Shown here piece by piece: positions 54,582-64,000 of a DNA stretch of 64,000 nt; positions within the stretch are counted from its first letter, which is position 1, and each line of letters opens with the position of its first letter. The notes below the pieces were generated by a model, which saw nothing but the letters and a program-made list of their open reading frames with translations, did no database searches and was not told where the DNA came from. Origin of the DNA: Sphingomonadaceae bacterium (GTDB lineage Bacteria; Pseudomonadota; Alphaproteobacteria; Sphingomonadales; Sphingomonadaceae); assembly GCA_947453945.1 (NCBI GenBank), contig CANGJB010000002.1:1-64000 (forward strand), written 5' to 3'. The position numbers and the translations under genes are program-made.

Positions 54582-54757
54582 GGTCGCTCCTGCACCCGGC
54601 GCTGTCACCCGCAGGGCTCTCCCCTCGGGCGCGCACCTTCTTGTCGCTCTATGCGCGCAACTTTATGTCACGAACATGAACTAATCATGCGGAGCCTACT
54701 CCGGCATCAACGCAGAGGCAAGCAGGAGGAGGCTTAAGATTTAGGCATCATTGGCTA

Positions 54758-55771
54758 TCACGCCGCGATGGCCACATCGGCCTGCAAGGCCTCCATCGTC
54801 AGCGCGAGACTGCGATGGCGCAAGGCCGGATCGAAAGTCGAGCCCGATACGATCAGCTCGTCCGCCCCGGTCCGCGCGCGGAATGCCGAGAGCCTCTCGC
54901 GCACCGTCTTCACGCTGCCGATCGCGCTGACTTGCCGAATGTGATCAAGCATCGCGAGCGAGGAGGGATGCAGGCTTTCGCGGTAACCCGGCACCGGCGG
55001 CGGCAGCTTGCCCGGCGATCCGGTGCGCAGGCGCACGAACGACTGGTCCATCGACGAAGCGAGCAGCACGGCTTCCTCGTCGGTGTCCGCCGCGATCACA
55101 TTGATAGCGGCCATTACGTAGGGCTGGGCCAGCTGCTCCGAAGGCTCGAACCGGTCACGATACAGCGTCAGCGCGGCATCGAGGTGATCGGGCGCGAAGT
55201 GCGAGGCGAAGGCATAAGGCATGCCCAGCATCGCTGCGAGCTGCGCCCCGAACAGGCTGGAGCCGAGGATCCACATTTCGGGCTTTGCGCCAAGGCCGGG
55301 TGTGGCCTGCAGCGGCAGGCGCGGATCACCCGCGAAGTGGAGCTGCAGCTCCACCACGTCGTTCGGGAATTCCTCCGCCGCCTTGTGAATGTCCTTGTGC
55401 AGCGCGCGCAGCACGCGCTGGTCCGCGCCGGGCGCGCGGCCGAGGCCGAGATCGATCCGCCCCGGAAACAGCGCATCGAGCGCGCCGAACTGTTCGGCGA
55501 TCACCATGGGATTGTGATTGGGCAGCATGATCCCGCCGCTACCCAGCCGGATGCGGCTGGTGGCATTGCCCAGATGCGCGAGCACGACCGAAACAGCCGC
55601 ACCGGCGATCCCTTCCATGCCGTGATGCTCGGCCACCCAATAGCGGTTGTAGCCCAGATCTTCCGCCGTGCGCGCAAGCGCAGCGGCTTCGGCCAGCGCC
55701 TCGCCCACCGTGCCGCCTTCGCGCACCGGGACGAGATCGAGGACGGACAGCTTGAGATCGGCCAGACTCAT
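54758..55771 (-). CDS. LLM-class flavin-dependent oxidoreductase
   Basis: A 337-residue luciferase-like monooxygenase-fold enzyme. Family motifs are LARTAEDLGYNRYWVAEHHG, IRLGSGGIMLPNHNPMVIAE, LFPGRIDLGLGRAPG and the late PKTV-like segment GSVKTVRERL. It belongs to the YhbW-like subgroup without a characterised substrate. Its ATG overlaps the TPR gene's stop (ATGA). Confidence 0.92.
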   Translation of the reverse strand: MSLADLKLSVLDLVPVREGGTVGEALAEAAALARTAEDLGYNRYWVAEHHGMEGIAGAAVSVVLAHLGNATSRIRLGSGGIMLPNHNPMVIAEQFGALDALFPGRIDLGLGRAPGADQRVLRALHKDIHKAAEEFPNDVVELQLHFAGDPRLPLQATPGLGAKPEMWILGSSLFGAQLAAMLGMPYAFASHFAPDHLDAALTLYRDRFEPSEQLAQPYVMAAINVIAADTDEEAVLLASSMDQSFVRLRTGSPGKLPPPVPGYRESLHPSSLAMLDHIRQVSAIGSVKTVRERLSAFRARTGADELIVSGSTFDPALRHRSLALTMEALQADVAIAA

Positions 55772-56793
55772 CGCGAGGTCTCCGGTGGAGGGGCAGCTGC
55801 GGGTGCAGCCATTGCTGCTGATGTGGGGGCGGGCCCGATCTGTTCAAGATAGCCCTTGGCCGTAGCCGCCTCCGCGCTACCCGGCGCGAGGGCGACGACC
55901 GAGCTCCACGATTTGCGCGCCGCCTCCTCGCGGCCCGAGAGCATGGCGATAACCCCGGCCTCGAGCCCGATGGGCGCGCCGAGCGGATCGCCGTGCGCGG
56001 CAAGGCTTGCGGCCACTTCGATATCGCGCTGGGCGCGCTCCAGATCCTTGCCCCGCCGCGCCAGCGTGGCAGAAAGCAGCCAGCCTTCGGGATCATTGGG
56101 TGCCAGCCGGTGCGCCTCTTCCAGCGCACTTCCGGCCTCGGGCAAGCGGTTCTGGGCGACCAGCGCGCGCGAACGGTCGATCTGCACCGCGCCGCGGCTG
56201 GCGTTCTCTTCGGCTGTCGGCGTTTTGGACGGCGGATCAGCCAGCGCCTTGTCGAACCACGCCAGCGCGTCGTCGGCCTTTCCGCCGGCAAGTGCGGCGT
56301 TCCCGGCCATGGCCTGCAACGCGGCGCGTGCGGCACTATCGGTGGCGGGCACTTGCGCCGCGCTTTCGGCAAAGGCGGTTTCGGCCCCGGCGTAGTCGCC
56401 GCTATCGGCCAGCAACTGGCCAAGGCACTGCGCCGCAGCGCCGCGCTCGACATTGGCAGCGGCGGCTGCAATCCCGGCAAGCCATGCCCGCGCCGCCGTG
56501 ATGGCCGCAGCGGGGTTCTGCTCTGCCGCCGCGAGGCACCGTGCGTAGCGCGACGTGGCGGGCCGTGCAGGCGCAGCGGCGGGAATGCCGGTCTGCGTCG
56601 CGGTCTGCGCTGCGCCGGGCATGGGCGGCGGCACTTCGGTCACGCGCTTGCGGCGGGGGATCGGCAGCGGCGATGGCTCCATCGTGCGCGGATTGGGCCC
56701 CACCTGATGCCACACGTCCGCGCGGCTCCCGGCATGGCTGGCCGCCGGGGCGGCGGGCGCATCGAAGTGCAGGGCGAGGGGCAGCAGCAGCAT
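55768..56793 (-). CDS. Exported tetratricopeptide-repeat protein
   Basis: A 341-residue protein from ATG 56793, with AGGA upstream. A short hydrophobic start (LLLPLALHFDAPAAPAAS) may be a weak signal peptide. Residues 75-320 contain degenerate TPR units (GDYAGAETAFAESAAQVPAT; NRLPEAGSALEEAHRLAPND; GREEAARKSWSSVVALAPGS). The tail is Ala/Pro-rich. It probably assembles proteins; no specific role is visible. It sits between an alpha/beta hydrolase and the LLM oxidoreductase in one tight run. Confidence 0.85.
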   Translation of the reverse strand: MLLLPLALHFDAPAAPAASHAGSRADVWHQVGPNPRTMEPSPLPIPRRKRVTEVPPPMPGAAQTATQTGIPAAAPARPATSRYARCLAAAEQNPAAAITAARAWLAGIAAAAANVERGAAAQCLGQLLADSGDYAGAETAFAESAAQVPATDSAARAALQAMAGNAALAGGKADDALAWFDKALADPPSKTPTAEENASRGAVQIDRSRALVAQNRLPEAGSALEEAHRLAPNDPEGWLLSATLARRGKDLERAQRDIEVAASLAAHGDPLGAPIGLEAGVIAMLSGREEAARKSWSSVVALAPGSAEAATAKGYLEQIGPAPTSAAMAAPAAAPPPETSR

Positions 56794-56815
56794 CACGGGA
56801 TCCTTCCTGCCGTGA

Positions 56816-57541
56816 TCAGCCCAGCGCGTCCAGCGCGCGCAGCAGCACGGCAACATCCGCCGGGCGCGAAAGCCGGTGGTCCCCGTCCTTGATCAGCAGC
56901 ACCTGCACATCGGCTGAACGCAGCGCCGCCGCCAGCTTCAGCGAAATCTCCCACGGCACGTCAGGATCGGCCTGCCCATGGATCAGCCGCACCGGGCCAT
57001 CGAAGGAGACGCCGCGCGCCAGCAGCAGGCTTTCCTGCCCGGCCGCCCAGAACTTCGCATAAGTCGGCGTCGGCTCCGGCCCATAGGGATTGGGCTGGAG
57101 CAGCGTTTCCCCGCGCGCCATCAGTGCCTTCTGCGCATCGTCATAGCCCCAATCGGTGAAATCGGGCGCAGGCGCGAGGCCGATGAGCGCGGCGGCGCGC
57201 GGCCCCAGAGCCTCGGCCAGCAGCAGCATCAGCCAGCCGCCCATGCTCGATCCCACCAGCACCACGCGTTCGATCCCGAGCCCGCCCAGCAGCGCGATCA
57301 CCTCATCGCGCCAGAGCGGGAGGGATTTCTCGGCAAACACGCCCTCGCTCTGGCCGAGGCCGGTATAGTCCAGCAGCAGGCAGGCCCGCCCGCGCGCCTC
57401 GGCATGGGCCATCACCGCCTGCGCCTTGCCCCCGCTCATGTCCGACATGTAGCCGGGCAGGAACACGATCACCGGCCCTTCGCCCGGCAGGAACCGATAG
57501 GCCATGCGTTCGCCCGAAGGCAGCTGGAAATGCTCGATCAT
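56816..57541 (-). CDS. Alpha/beta hydrolase, ABHD10-like
   Basis: A 241-residue serine hydrolase. Oxyanion region is FLPGYMSDMSGGKA, the nucleophile elbow is GSSMGGWLM, acid HGQADPDVPW and base KDGDHRLSRP. The GSSMGGW elbow and overall order resemble mitochondrial ABHD10 and its alphaproteobacterial relatives, which act as thioesterases. The first gene of a three-gene minus-strand run. Confidence 0.88.
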   Translation of the reverse strand: MIEHFQLPSGERMAYRFLPGEGPVIVFLPGYMSDMSGGKAQAVMAHAEARGRACLLLDYTGLGQSEGVFAEKSLPLWRDEVIALLGGLGIERVVLVGSSMGGWLMLLLAEALGPRAAALIGLAPAPDFTDWGYDDAQKALMARGETLLQPNPYGPEPTPTYAKFWAAGQESLLLARGVSFDGPVRLIHGQADPDVPWEISLKLAAALRSADVQVLLIKDGDHRLSRPADVAVLLRALDALG

Positions 57542-57621
57542 CGCGTCCTTGTGCCACTGCCAGCGCGCGGGTCAAATGGTCACAAACGCTATCTTTACGC
57601 CCGGCTGCTAGTCCTGCGGAG

Positions 57622-58900
57622 ATGCAATCCCGTTTCCTTGCCGCGCAAGGCTGGTTCAGCACCAGCCGAGGCGCCCTCATCGCGCTGTTTGCGCTGTTCG
57701 CAGGCCTGCGCGCGGCAGCGATCCTGCTTGACGTAACGCCGACGTCTGACGCGGACTGGTACTACACCCGCGCCGCCATGCTGGCGCAGGGCCTTGGCTA
57801 TCTCGGCAACAACGGCGCGCCCACCGCCTATTGGCCCCCGGGCTGGCCCATGGCGATGAGCCTTGCGTTCCGCGCGCTGGGCACCTCCACGCTGACCGTG
57901 GGCCTGCTCAACCTTGCCAGCGCGGTGCTGGCCGGATGGCTGACTTATGACCTCGCGCGCCGCCTGTTCGGCTCCGAGCTTTCAGGCCGCATCGCGCTGC
58001 TGCTACTCGCGCTCTATCCCAACTCGATCCTCTACGTGCCGCTGGCGCTGACGGAAGTGTTCTACACCGCGCTGCTGCTCGCTGGCTGCTGGCTGCTGAT
58101 CGCGCGCAAGGGCGCGGCGCGGCTGGTGTTTGCGGGCCTCGTCTTCGGCATCGCCACGCTGGTCAAGGCGCAGACACTCGTCGTCATTCCGCTGATCTGC
58201 CTGATCGGCCTGCTGCGTGATGGCCAGGTTGTGCGCCGCACCCCCGGCGTGATCGCGCGCGGCGCCTTCATCATCGCGGTGGCGGCACTGGTCGTCGCGC
58301 CATGGACGATCCGCAACCATAGCGTGATGGGCGCATGGATTCCGGTCTCGACCAACGGCGGGATCACCCTCCTCACCGGTAACAACGACAGCGCGCGCGG
58401 CGGCTTCACGCCTGATGACCGGCTCGTCAAAGCGCTCGATGCCCGCACCGGGCTGAACGAGATGGAATACGATGCCGAAGCCAGCCGGATCGGCAAGGAA
58501 TGGATCAAGGCGCACCCGGCCCAGTTCCTGAAGCTCATGCCGATGAAGCTGCTGCGCCTCTGGGGCCCGGACGGCGAAGGCCAATGGGCCTACGAGACCG
58601 GATCACCCGCGTGGAAGGCTGCGCCTTGGGCGTTCACCCTGCTGCGCGCGGCGAACCAGGTGTGGTACCGGCCTCTTTGCCGCGGCCGCGATCATGATGA
58701 TCCGCCAGCGGCGATCAACGGGAGAACGCGTGATCGACTGGTGGCTGCTGCCCTATGGTATTGCGCTCTATCCCAGCGCGATTGCGATGGTCTTCTCCGG
58801 CCAATCGCGCTTCCACTACCCGGTCATGCCGTTCGTGTGCATGGCGGCAGGCTGGATGCTGGCCGTCTGGCTTGAACGCCGCAAAGGGCGCAACGCATAA
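57622..58900 (+). pseudogene. GT39/ArnT-like membrane glycosyltransferase, frameshifted near its end
   Basis: The first 355 residues are a normal PMT-type enzyme: DVTPTSDADWYYTRAAMLAQ (with the catalytic Asp region), GAPTAYWPPGWPM and about ten membrane helices. After RAANQVWY near 58668 the frame turns into Arg-rich nonsense, while the next frame carries the proper ending (GLFAAAAIMMIRQRRS; WWLLPYGIALYPSAIAMVFS; SRFHYPVMPFVCMAAGWML) to a stop at 58900. A single-base insertion or a 2-base loss in TGGTACCGGCCTC explains it. Either the gene is inactive or the read has an error. Confidence 0.85.
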
Positions 58901-58975
58901 CTGGCCTTCCGGCGCGCGCCGGTTTCTGTCAAAGCGCTGGCAATCGCCAGTGCGGCGAAACCAGCGAGAGCGTCC

Positions 58976-60970
58976 ATGTCCGAAATGTTCAAGATCACCC
59001 TGCCCGATGGTTCCGTTCGCGAAGTCGCGCCCGGCACCACCCCGGCAGACATTGCCGCCGCGATCGGTCCGGGCCTGGCCAAGGCCGCCATCGGCGCGCG
59101 CGTGGATGGTGAGCTTTTCGACATCACCCGCCCCTTCGAAGGCGATGCCGCGCTCGCGCTCGTAACCGCGCGCGATGAGGCCGATGCCCTCGAACTCGTG
59201 CGCCACGATTTTGCCCACGTGTTGGCGGAAGCCGTTCAGGCGCTGTTCCCCGGCACGCAGATCACCTTCGGCCCGAGCACGGACGACGGCTTCTACTACG
59301 ACTTCGCGCCGAAAGACCGGGCCTTCACCGAAGACGACCTGCCGGCCATCGAAGAAGCGATGCGCAAAATCATCGCGGCCGACAAACCGCTGAAGCGCGA
59401 AGTCTGGAGCCGCGCCGACCTCATCGCGCGCTGGCAGGCCGAGGGCGAAACCTTCAAGGCCGAATGGGCCGCCGAACTCCCGGAAAACGAGGAGCTGACG
59501 GTCTACTGGTCAGGTGCGGACTGGCTCGACATGTGCCGCGGCCCGCACCTCGCCTCCACCGGCAAGCTCGACCCGTCCGCCTTCAAGCTCACGCGCGTTT
59601 CGGGTGCCTACTGGCGCGGCGATCAGGCCAACGCCATGCTCAGCCGTGTCTACGGCACCGGCTGGCTCAACAAGAAGCAGCTCGACGCGCACCTCATGCG
59701 GCTGGAGGAAGCCGCCAAGCGCGATCACCGCAAGCTGGGCGCGGAGATGGACTTGTTCCACCTCCAGCAGGAAGCGCATGGCTCGGTGTTCTGGCACCCC
59801 AAGGGCTACCGCATCTGGCGCGAACTCGAAGCCTATATGCGCCGCGCGATTGATGCGGCGGGCTACCGCGAGGTGAAAACCCCGCAAGTTATGGACGCGC
59901 GCCAGTGGGAGCAGTCCGGCCACTGGGGCAAGTACCGCGAGAACATGTTCGTCATTCCTGACGAAGTGCCGAACACTGAGGACGAGGGCCCGGTGATCAG
60001 CGGCGAGGCCGACTGGATGGCCTTGAAGCCGATGAACTGCCCGGCGCACGTGCTGATCTTCCGGCAGGGCCTCAAGTCCTACCGCGAGCTTCCCTTGCGC
60101 CTTTATGAAAACGGCTGCTGCCACCGCAACGAACCGCACGGCGCGCTCCACGGGCTGATGCGCGTGCGCCAGTTCACGCAGGACGACGCGCATATCTTCT
60201 GCCGCGAAGATCAGATCGTGTCCGAAGTGCGCGCATTCTGCGAACTGGCGGACCGGATCTACAAGGACTTCGGCTTCACTTATTCGATCAAGCTCGCGCT
60301 GCGCCCCGAAAAGCGCTTCGGCACCGAAGAGATGTGGGACATGGCCGAGACCGAGCTGCGCAACGCAGTGGTGGAAGCGGGTCTCGCCACGCCGGAATAC
60401 GGCTGGGAAGAACTGCCCGGCGAAGGCGCGTTCTATGCGCCCAAGCTCGAATGGCACCTCACCGACGCCATCGGCCGCACCTGGCAGGTTGGCACGATCC
60501 AGTCTGACCGCGTGCTGCCGGACCGGCTCGATGCCGCCTATGTCGGCGAAGATGGCGAAAAGCACCGCCCGGTCATGCTCCACCGGGCGATCTTCGGTTC
60601 GTATGAGCGCTTCATCGGCATTCTGATCGAGCATTTCGCCGGCCGCCTGCCCGCATGGCTCGCACCGGTGCAGGCTGTCGTCGCCACCATCGTCTCCGAC
60701 GCGGACGACTATGCACTCGCTGCCACCGAGCAGCTGCGCGCCGCCGGCATCCGTGTGGAAACCGACACGCGCAACGAGAAGATCAACTACAAGGTGCGCG
60801 AGCATTCCTTGCAGAAGGTCCCCTACCTGCTGGTGGTCGGCAAGCGCGAGGCGGAGGAAGGCACTGTCGCGATCCGCACGCTGGGCGAACAGCACCAGAA
60901 GGTGATCCCGCTGGCGGAGGCCATCGCGCTGCTCAAGGCTGAAGCCACCGCGCCGGACCTGCGCAACTGA
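58976..60970 (+). CDS. thrS: Threonyl-tRNA synthetase
   Basis: A 664-residue class II synthetase. TGS domain at residues 1-62 ([20 protein letters not shown]), the editing domain with [17 protein letters not shown] and zinc-type [11 protein letters not shown], catalytic motif 2 ([20 protein letters not shown]), MNCPAH for zinc, motif 3 [10 protein letters not shown], and the C-terminal anticodon-binding domain ([20 protein letters not shown]). All expected residues are present and length is normal. Confidence 0.97.
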   Translation: MSEMFKITLPDGSVREVAPGTTPADIAAAIGPGLAKAAIGARVDGELFDITRPFEGDAALALVTARDEADALELVRHDFAHVLAEAVQALFPGTQITFGPSTDDGFYYDFAPKDRAFTEDDLPAIEEAMRKIIAADKPLKREVWSRADLIARWQAEGETFKAEWAAELPENEELTVYWSGADWLDMCRGPHLASTGKLDPSAFKLTRVSGAYWRGDQANAMLSRVYGTGWLNKKQLDAHLMRLEEAAKRDHRKLGAEMDLFHLQQEAHGSVFWHPKGYRIWRELEAYMRRAIDAAGYREVKTPQVMDARQWEQSGHWGKYRENMFVIPDEVPNTEDEGPVISGEADWMALKPMNCPAHVLIFRQGLKSYRELPLRLYENGCCHRNEPHGALHGLMRVRQFTQDDAHIFCREDQIVSEVRAFCELADRIYKDFGFTYSIKLALRPEKRFGTEEMWDMAETELRNAVVEAGLATPEYGWEELPGEGAFYAPKLEWHLTDAIGRTWQVGTIQSDRVLPDRLDAAYVGEDGEKHRPVMLHRAIFGSYERFIGILIEHFAGRLPAWLAPVQAVVATIVSDADDYALAATEQLRAAGIRVETDTRNEKINYKVREHSLQKVPYLLVVGKREAEEGTVAIRTLGEQHQKVIPLAEAIALLKAEATAPDLRN

Positions 60971-61713
60971 TCGCACTGCTCGACCTGCCGATCCTCTCGC
61001 TGGCCCTCTGCGCGCTGGCGGCGTTCGTCGCCGCTTTCGTGCGGGGCCTTGCGGGTTTCGGCATGGCGATCCTGCTGGTGCCGCTGATCGCGCTGGTGAT
61101 CCGGCCGGGTGAGGCGGTGGTGGTCTCCAATATGCTTGGCCTGCTGATCGGCCTCGTCGGCGCACGCAAGGTGTGGAACGTCGGCGAAAAGAGCGCCGGG
61201 GTGATCGGCGGCCTTGCCATGGTGATGACCCCGCTGGGCCTGATCGCCCTCTTCGCGACACCGCCCGCGCTTGCCCGCGTCCTCATCGCGCTCGTCGCCA
61301 TCGGCGCCTTTCTGCTGGTGCTTCTGCCCGCCAAGCCCGGCCACGCCCCCGGCAACCTCGAAACCGGGCTGACCGGCGCGGCGGCCGGCCTGCTCACCGG
61401 ATTCGCCGGGATGCCCGGCCCGCCCGTGGTGCCCTACTACTTGCGCCGCCCCATCCCGCGCGAGGTGGCGCGCGCTTCGATGCTCACCGTGTTCCTGCTC
61501 ACCTCCACCGCGAGCACGGCCGCGGCACTGGCCCTGGGCCTCGCCTCATGGCGCGATGCGCTCTTCGCGCTCCTGCTGTTCGGGCCGGTGCTGATCGGCA
61601 ATCATCTGGGCTCGCTCGCCTTCGGCAAAGTCAGCGACCGGGTGTGGCGCAGCTTCGTCGCAATCCTCCTCGCGCTCTCGGGCCTCATGGCCGTTGTACG
61701 GCTGCTGGGCTGA
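60967..61713 (+). CDS. TauE/SafE-family membrane permease
   Basis: About 248 residues with eight predicted helices, e.g. [20 protein letters not shown] with the family signature GLAGFG near the start, and [17 protein letters not shown] in the second half. Members export sulfite, sulfoacetate or other organic anions. No ATG, GTG or TTG start lies early enough to include the first helix; a CTG at 60967 overlapping the thrS stop would. The first conventional start is GTG 61039, which loses 24 residues. Confidence 0.85.
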   Translation: MIALLDLPILSLALCALAAFVAAFVRGLAGFGMAILLVPLIALVIRPGEAVVVSNMLGLLIGLVGARKVWNVGEKSAGVIGGLAMVMTPLGLIALFATPPALARVLIALVAIGAFLLVLLPAKPGHAPGNLETGLTGAAAGLLTGFAGMPGPPVVPYYLRRPIPREVARASMLTVFLLTSTASTAAALALGLASWRDALFALLLFGPVLIGNHLGSLAFGKVSDRVWRSFVAILLALSGLMAVVRLLG

Positions 61714-61791
61714 CCCGCGCGGCCGGTAACGGCAAATAAACCCTCTTCGGCCCATAAGCGTTCGCCACAGCACCAGCGGACGGACTGCGCC

Positions 61792-62733
61792 ATGACGATC
61801 AATTTTCCCGAGCTTGCCCGCCAGGCCGCCGCCGATGGCGCGATTGCGGCCGACGAAGTGCTGGCGCTGCGCCGCGCCGCATGGCCCGATGGACGGATCG
61901 ACCAGACCGAGGCGGAAGCGATTCTCGCGATCAACGACGTTGTCGCCGACAAGAGCGCCGAATGGACCGACTTCCTCGTCGAGGCCGTGGGCGAATATGT
62001 CCTGAACGGCACCGAACCGCGCGGCTATGTCGCCGATGCCACCGCCGACTGGCTGATCGCGCAGCTCGACCGTGATGGCCGCCTCGATTCGCAAGCCGAA
62101 CTCGAACTCCTCGTCCGCGTGCTGGAAAAGGCGCTCGGCACGCCGGACCGCCTGAAGGAATACGCGCTCGCCCAGATCGAGCGCGCGGTGCTGACCGGCG
62201 AAGGCCCGACCCGGGATGGCGGCACCCTTGATGCAGGTTCGATCACCGAAGCCGAATGCAAGCTGCTGCGCCGCGTGATCTTCGCCAGCGGCGGGGATCG
62301 CCCGGCCGCGGTCAGCCTGGCCGAGGCCGAGATGCTGTTCCGCCTCAAGGATGCCACGCTGCATGCCGCCAATGCGCCCGAATGGCAGCGCCTGTTCGTG
62401 CAGGGCGTGGGCAACTACCTCCAGGGCTGGACCGGCGGACGTGCGATCAGCCGCGACCGCGCGGCAGAGCTCGAAACCTTCATGAACGACCGCACCAGCA
62501 GTCTCAGCGCGTTCTTCGGCCGGATGAGCCGGGTGGGCGCGAGAGATTTGCGCAGCGCCGCCCAGGACATGCTCGCCGGTGGTGAGGCCCCCTCGCGCGA
62601 CTATGCCGGTGAAGCCCACGCAGACGCCGCGCTAACCTCACCCGAACAGTCCTGGCTCCACGGCCGCATTCAGGCAGACGGCCAGACCGATCCGCTGGAA
62701 GCGGCGCTACTGGCATTTCTTGCCGAAGGATGA
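61792..62733 (+). CDS. Internally duplicated helical protein of unknown function
   Basis: A 313-residue soluble, acidic protein made of two similar halves. EWTDFLVEAVGEYVLNGTEP near residue 64 matches EWQRLFVQGVGNYLQGWTGG near residue 200, and each half is preceded by a DG.(I/T)...EA.(A/L)...ND or K(D/A) segment resembling EF-hand- or TerB-like helices. I do not recognise the family. It lies upstream of a PilZ gene on the same strand, 89 bp apart. Confidence 0.75.
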   Translation: MTINFPELARQAAADGAIAADEVLALRRAAWPDGRIDQTEAEAILAINDVVADKSAEWTDFLVEAVGEYVLNGTEPRGYVADATADWLIAQLDRDGRLDSQAELELLVRVLEKALGTPDRLKEYALAQIERAVLTGEGPTRDGGTLDAGSITEAECKLLRRVIFASGGDRPAAVSLAEAEMLFRLKDATLHAANAPEWQRLFVQGVGNYLQGWTGGRAISRDRAAELETFMNDRTSSLSAFFGRMSRVGARDLRSAAQDMLAGGEAPSRDYAGEAHADAALTSPEQSWLHGRIQADGQTDPLEAALLAFLAEG

Positions 62734-62822
62734 CCGCATTCTTCATGTGTCGTTAGGCATTGAAGGCACAGGAAACGTTTACCCGCACCACTGCATGATC
62801 GCGCCATCGCAAGGGGACGCGT

Positions 62823-63149
62823 ATGCAGATTCCGGCCAGAATGTTGTCGCATGATCAGGCGTTGGACAACCGCCGCGTGCAGCGTCTGCGCGCGGGCGAC
62901 GCTGCCTCAGGGCGCGTGCAGCGCATCTTCGATATCTCGCGCTATGGCTGCCAGATCGAAAGCAACGATCTGGCCGATGGCGCCAGTGGCCAGTTTGTCG
63001 AGATCGATTTCGGCACGGTCATCACTCGCGCGATCATCCGCTGGTCCGACCGTGCGCGGCTCGGTCTCGAATTCGCGCGGCCGCTGGGATCGCGCGATGT
63101 CGATGCCCTGCTGGCAGAAACCGCGCCAATCCGCTTGCGCAGGCTTTAG
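62823..63149 (+). CDS. PilZ domain protein (second in the window)
   Basis: A 108-residue single-domain protein. RxxxR is seen as RRVQR near residue 17 and DxSxxG as DISRYG near residue 38, both as needed for c-di-GMP binding. A conserved strand (VIRW-like AIIRWSDRARLGLEFARPLG) completes the fold. Such proteins are often stand-alone c-di-GMP adaptors. It is unrelated in position to the PilZ gene of the secretion locus. Confidence 0.82.
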   Translation: MQIPARMLSHDQALDNRRVQRLRAGDAASGRVQRIFDISRYGCQIESNDLADGASGQFVEIDFGTVITRAIIRWSDRARLGLEFARPLGSRDVDALLAETAPIRLRRL

Positions 63150-63181
63150 AGCCTGTCGTCATCACCTTGATCTGAAATCTT

Positions 63182-63274
63182 TTCGTCACCCCAGCGAAGG
63201 CGGGGGTCCAGTTTCTACTGCCAAAGCGTGCGGCTGGCTTAGCTCTGGGTTCCCGCCTTCGCGGGAATGACGAA
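63182..63274. repeat. Intergenic palindromic repeat
   Basis: The ends TTCGTCACCCCAGCGAAGGCGGG (first 20 bases TTCGTCACCCCAGCGAAGGC) and the reverse complement of 63252-63274 agree at 20 of 23 positions. They enclose about 47 bp. This looks like the dispersed TCACCCC(A/G)GCGAAGGC...GGAATGACGA element I associate with sphingomonad intergenic regions. It occupies most of the gap between the PilZ gene and the last gene and may act as a bidirectional terminator. Confidence 0.75.
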
Positions 63275-63304
63275 GTATGGCAGGTCGCCTCTTCTGGTGG
63301 AGCC

Positions 63305-64000
63305 CTAAGCTGCAGGCTTGATTGCAGACACCGGTTTGTACTTTGCCGCATCCGTGGTGAATTCGGCGTGGCCCAGGCTGCCGAGATAGCCGCGCACTTT
63401 GCCCACCAGCCTTTGATCCGCGAGATGCCGCACCACAGGTGTTTTGGCCGCCGCGCCGTAGAAACGCATCTGCCCGAGCAGCGTCAGACCCACAGCCGCC
63501 GCGCGCATCCGGTCGATCGCGCGGATCTTCACCCCGAAGCGCGCCGCTGCCTTGTCACTGCCATCGCAGAAGTTCTGCATGAAGTAGACTTTGGCGAACG
63601 AGCGTTCGAGCCGGGCGCGGATCTGGCCTTGCGGGGTCGAAGTATCGATCAGATCGGCTTCCAGCGTCGCGCGCAGCAGGCCGCCGCAAGTCGCTTCGTC
63701 AAACCCGGCCCGCAGCGAAAGCGCGCGCGCGTTCCACGCATCGACAATGCCCTGCGGCGTCTGGGCCAGAAGATCCTCCGGCAGGCCGAGCAGGAAGCAG
63801 CGATAGCGCGAAAGCTCGATCTGCGCGCGCTCTTCGGGCGTGAAGTCGCTGCGGCCTTCCTTCAGCACCTTGGACGAGATGAGAAAGTCCGAAATCAGGC
63901 CGGCAGGCATCTGGTCCACTTGCGGGATCGGAATGCCATAGACCTTCTGGTCCCACTGGCCGCGTGACAGCACGTTGAAGCGCACCATCGAATGCATCAG
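63305..64000 (-). CDS. Oxygenase MpaB/DUF2236-like protein, N-terminus beyond window
   Basis: At least 231 residues. The start of the open part reads RFNVLSRGQWDQKVYGIPIP and then QVDQMPAGL, which fits the MpaB/latex-clearing-protein (DUF2236) superfamily, where WD...YG.PI.Q.D is a conserved block near the heme-binding region. The C-terminal half is helical (RHLADQRLVGKVRGYLGSLG). ATG 63997 is the last visible Met, but the frame is open to the window edge, so the true start is probably outside. The family assignment is from memory of motifs. Confidence 0.55.
   Translation of the reverse strand: MMHSMVRFNVLSRGQWDQKVYGIPIPQVDQMPAGLISDFLISSKVLKEGRSDFTPEERAQIELSRYRCFLLGLPEDLLAQTPQGIVDAWNARALSLRAGFDEATCGGLLRATLEADLIDTSTPQGQIRARLERSFAKVYFMQNFCDGSDKAAARFGVKIRAIDRMRAAAVGLTLLGQMRFYGAAAKTPVVRHLADQRLVGKVRGYLGSLGHAEFTTDAAKYKPVSAIKPAA

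Overview
The window looks like the chromosome of a high-GC alphaproteobacterium of the order Sphingomonadales, probably Novosphingobium- or Sphingobium-like. Pointers are the codon bias, a 180-kDa-type NAD-glutamate dehydrogenase, an mmcB gene, a CYP153-like P450, many TonB/porin-type envelope genes, and an intergenic palindrome of the type I associate with sphingomonads. The genus is an inference; no rRNA marker is present.

Left third (1-14600): a type I secretion locus for a giant RTX protein. On the minus strand, in transcription order, lie a LapB/LssB-like ABC exporter, a MotB/SiiA-like and a MotA/SiiB-like proton-channel pair, a PilZ (c-di-GMP receptor) protein, a TolC-like outer-membrane channel with a long Ala/Pro-rich N-terminal extension, and the RTX substrate itself (at least 1,867 residues, cut by the window edge). 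The HlyD-like adaptor is divergent on the plus strand. The parts list resembles Salmonella SPI-4 (SiiA-F) with a c-di-GMP sensor added, and is the most interesting system here.

14.6-22.1 kb: a TonB-dependent receptor with a strong terminator, gamma-glutamyltransferase and a GNAT acetyltransferase, then a roughly 2-kb scar beside a tRNA-Arg(CCG) gene. The scar holds a 52-nt tRNA 3' fragment, a lipoprotein gene, a secreted NTF2-like gene, an internally deleted GNAT relic and two 97%-identical 106-bp repeats.

22.1-48.5 kb: mostly housekeeping and envelope genes. These include mmcB, a GDT1-type Mn exporter under a yybP-ykoY-like riboswitch, an alginate-export-type porin, an M20 peptidase, an RhlE-like helicase, a citE-like lyase, a cluster of two M48 proteases around a DsbA-like protein, a LytS/LytTR two-component pair, nadC, RNase T2, tadA, rpmB, msrB, a CYP153-like P450, an ABC-2 exporter pair and queG. 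One gene (phytase-like esterase) is interrupted by an in-frame stop.

48.5-64 kb: an FAD ferredoxin reductase that could serve the P450, NAD-GDH, an LLM flavin oxidoreductase/TPR/hydrolase run, a frameshifted GT39-type gene, thrS, a TauE-like permease, an internally duplicated unknown protein, a second PilZ protein, a palindromic repeat, and a partial MpaB/DUF2236-type gene at the right edge.
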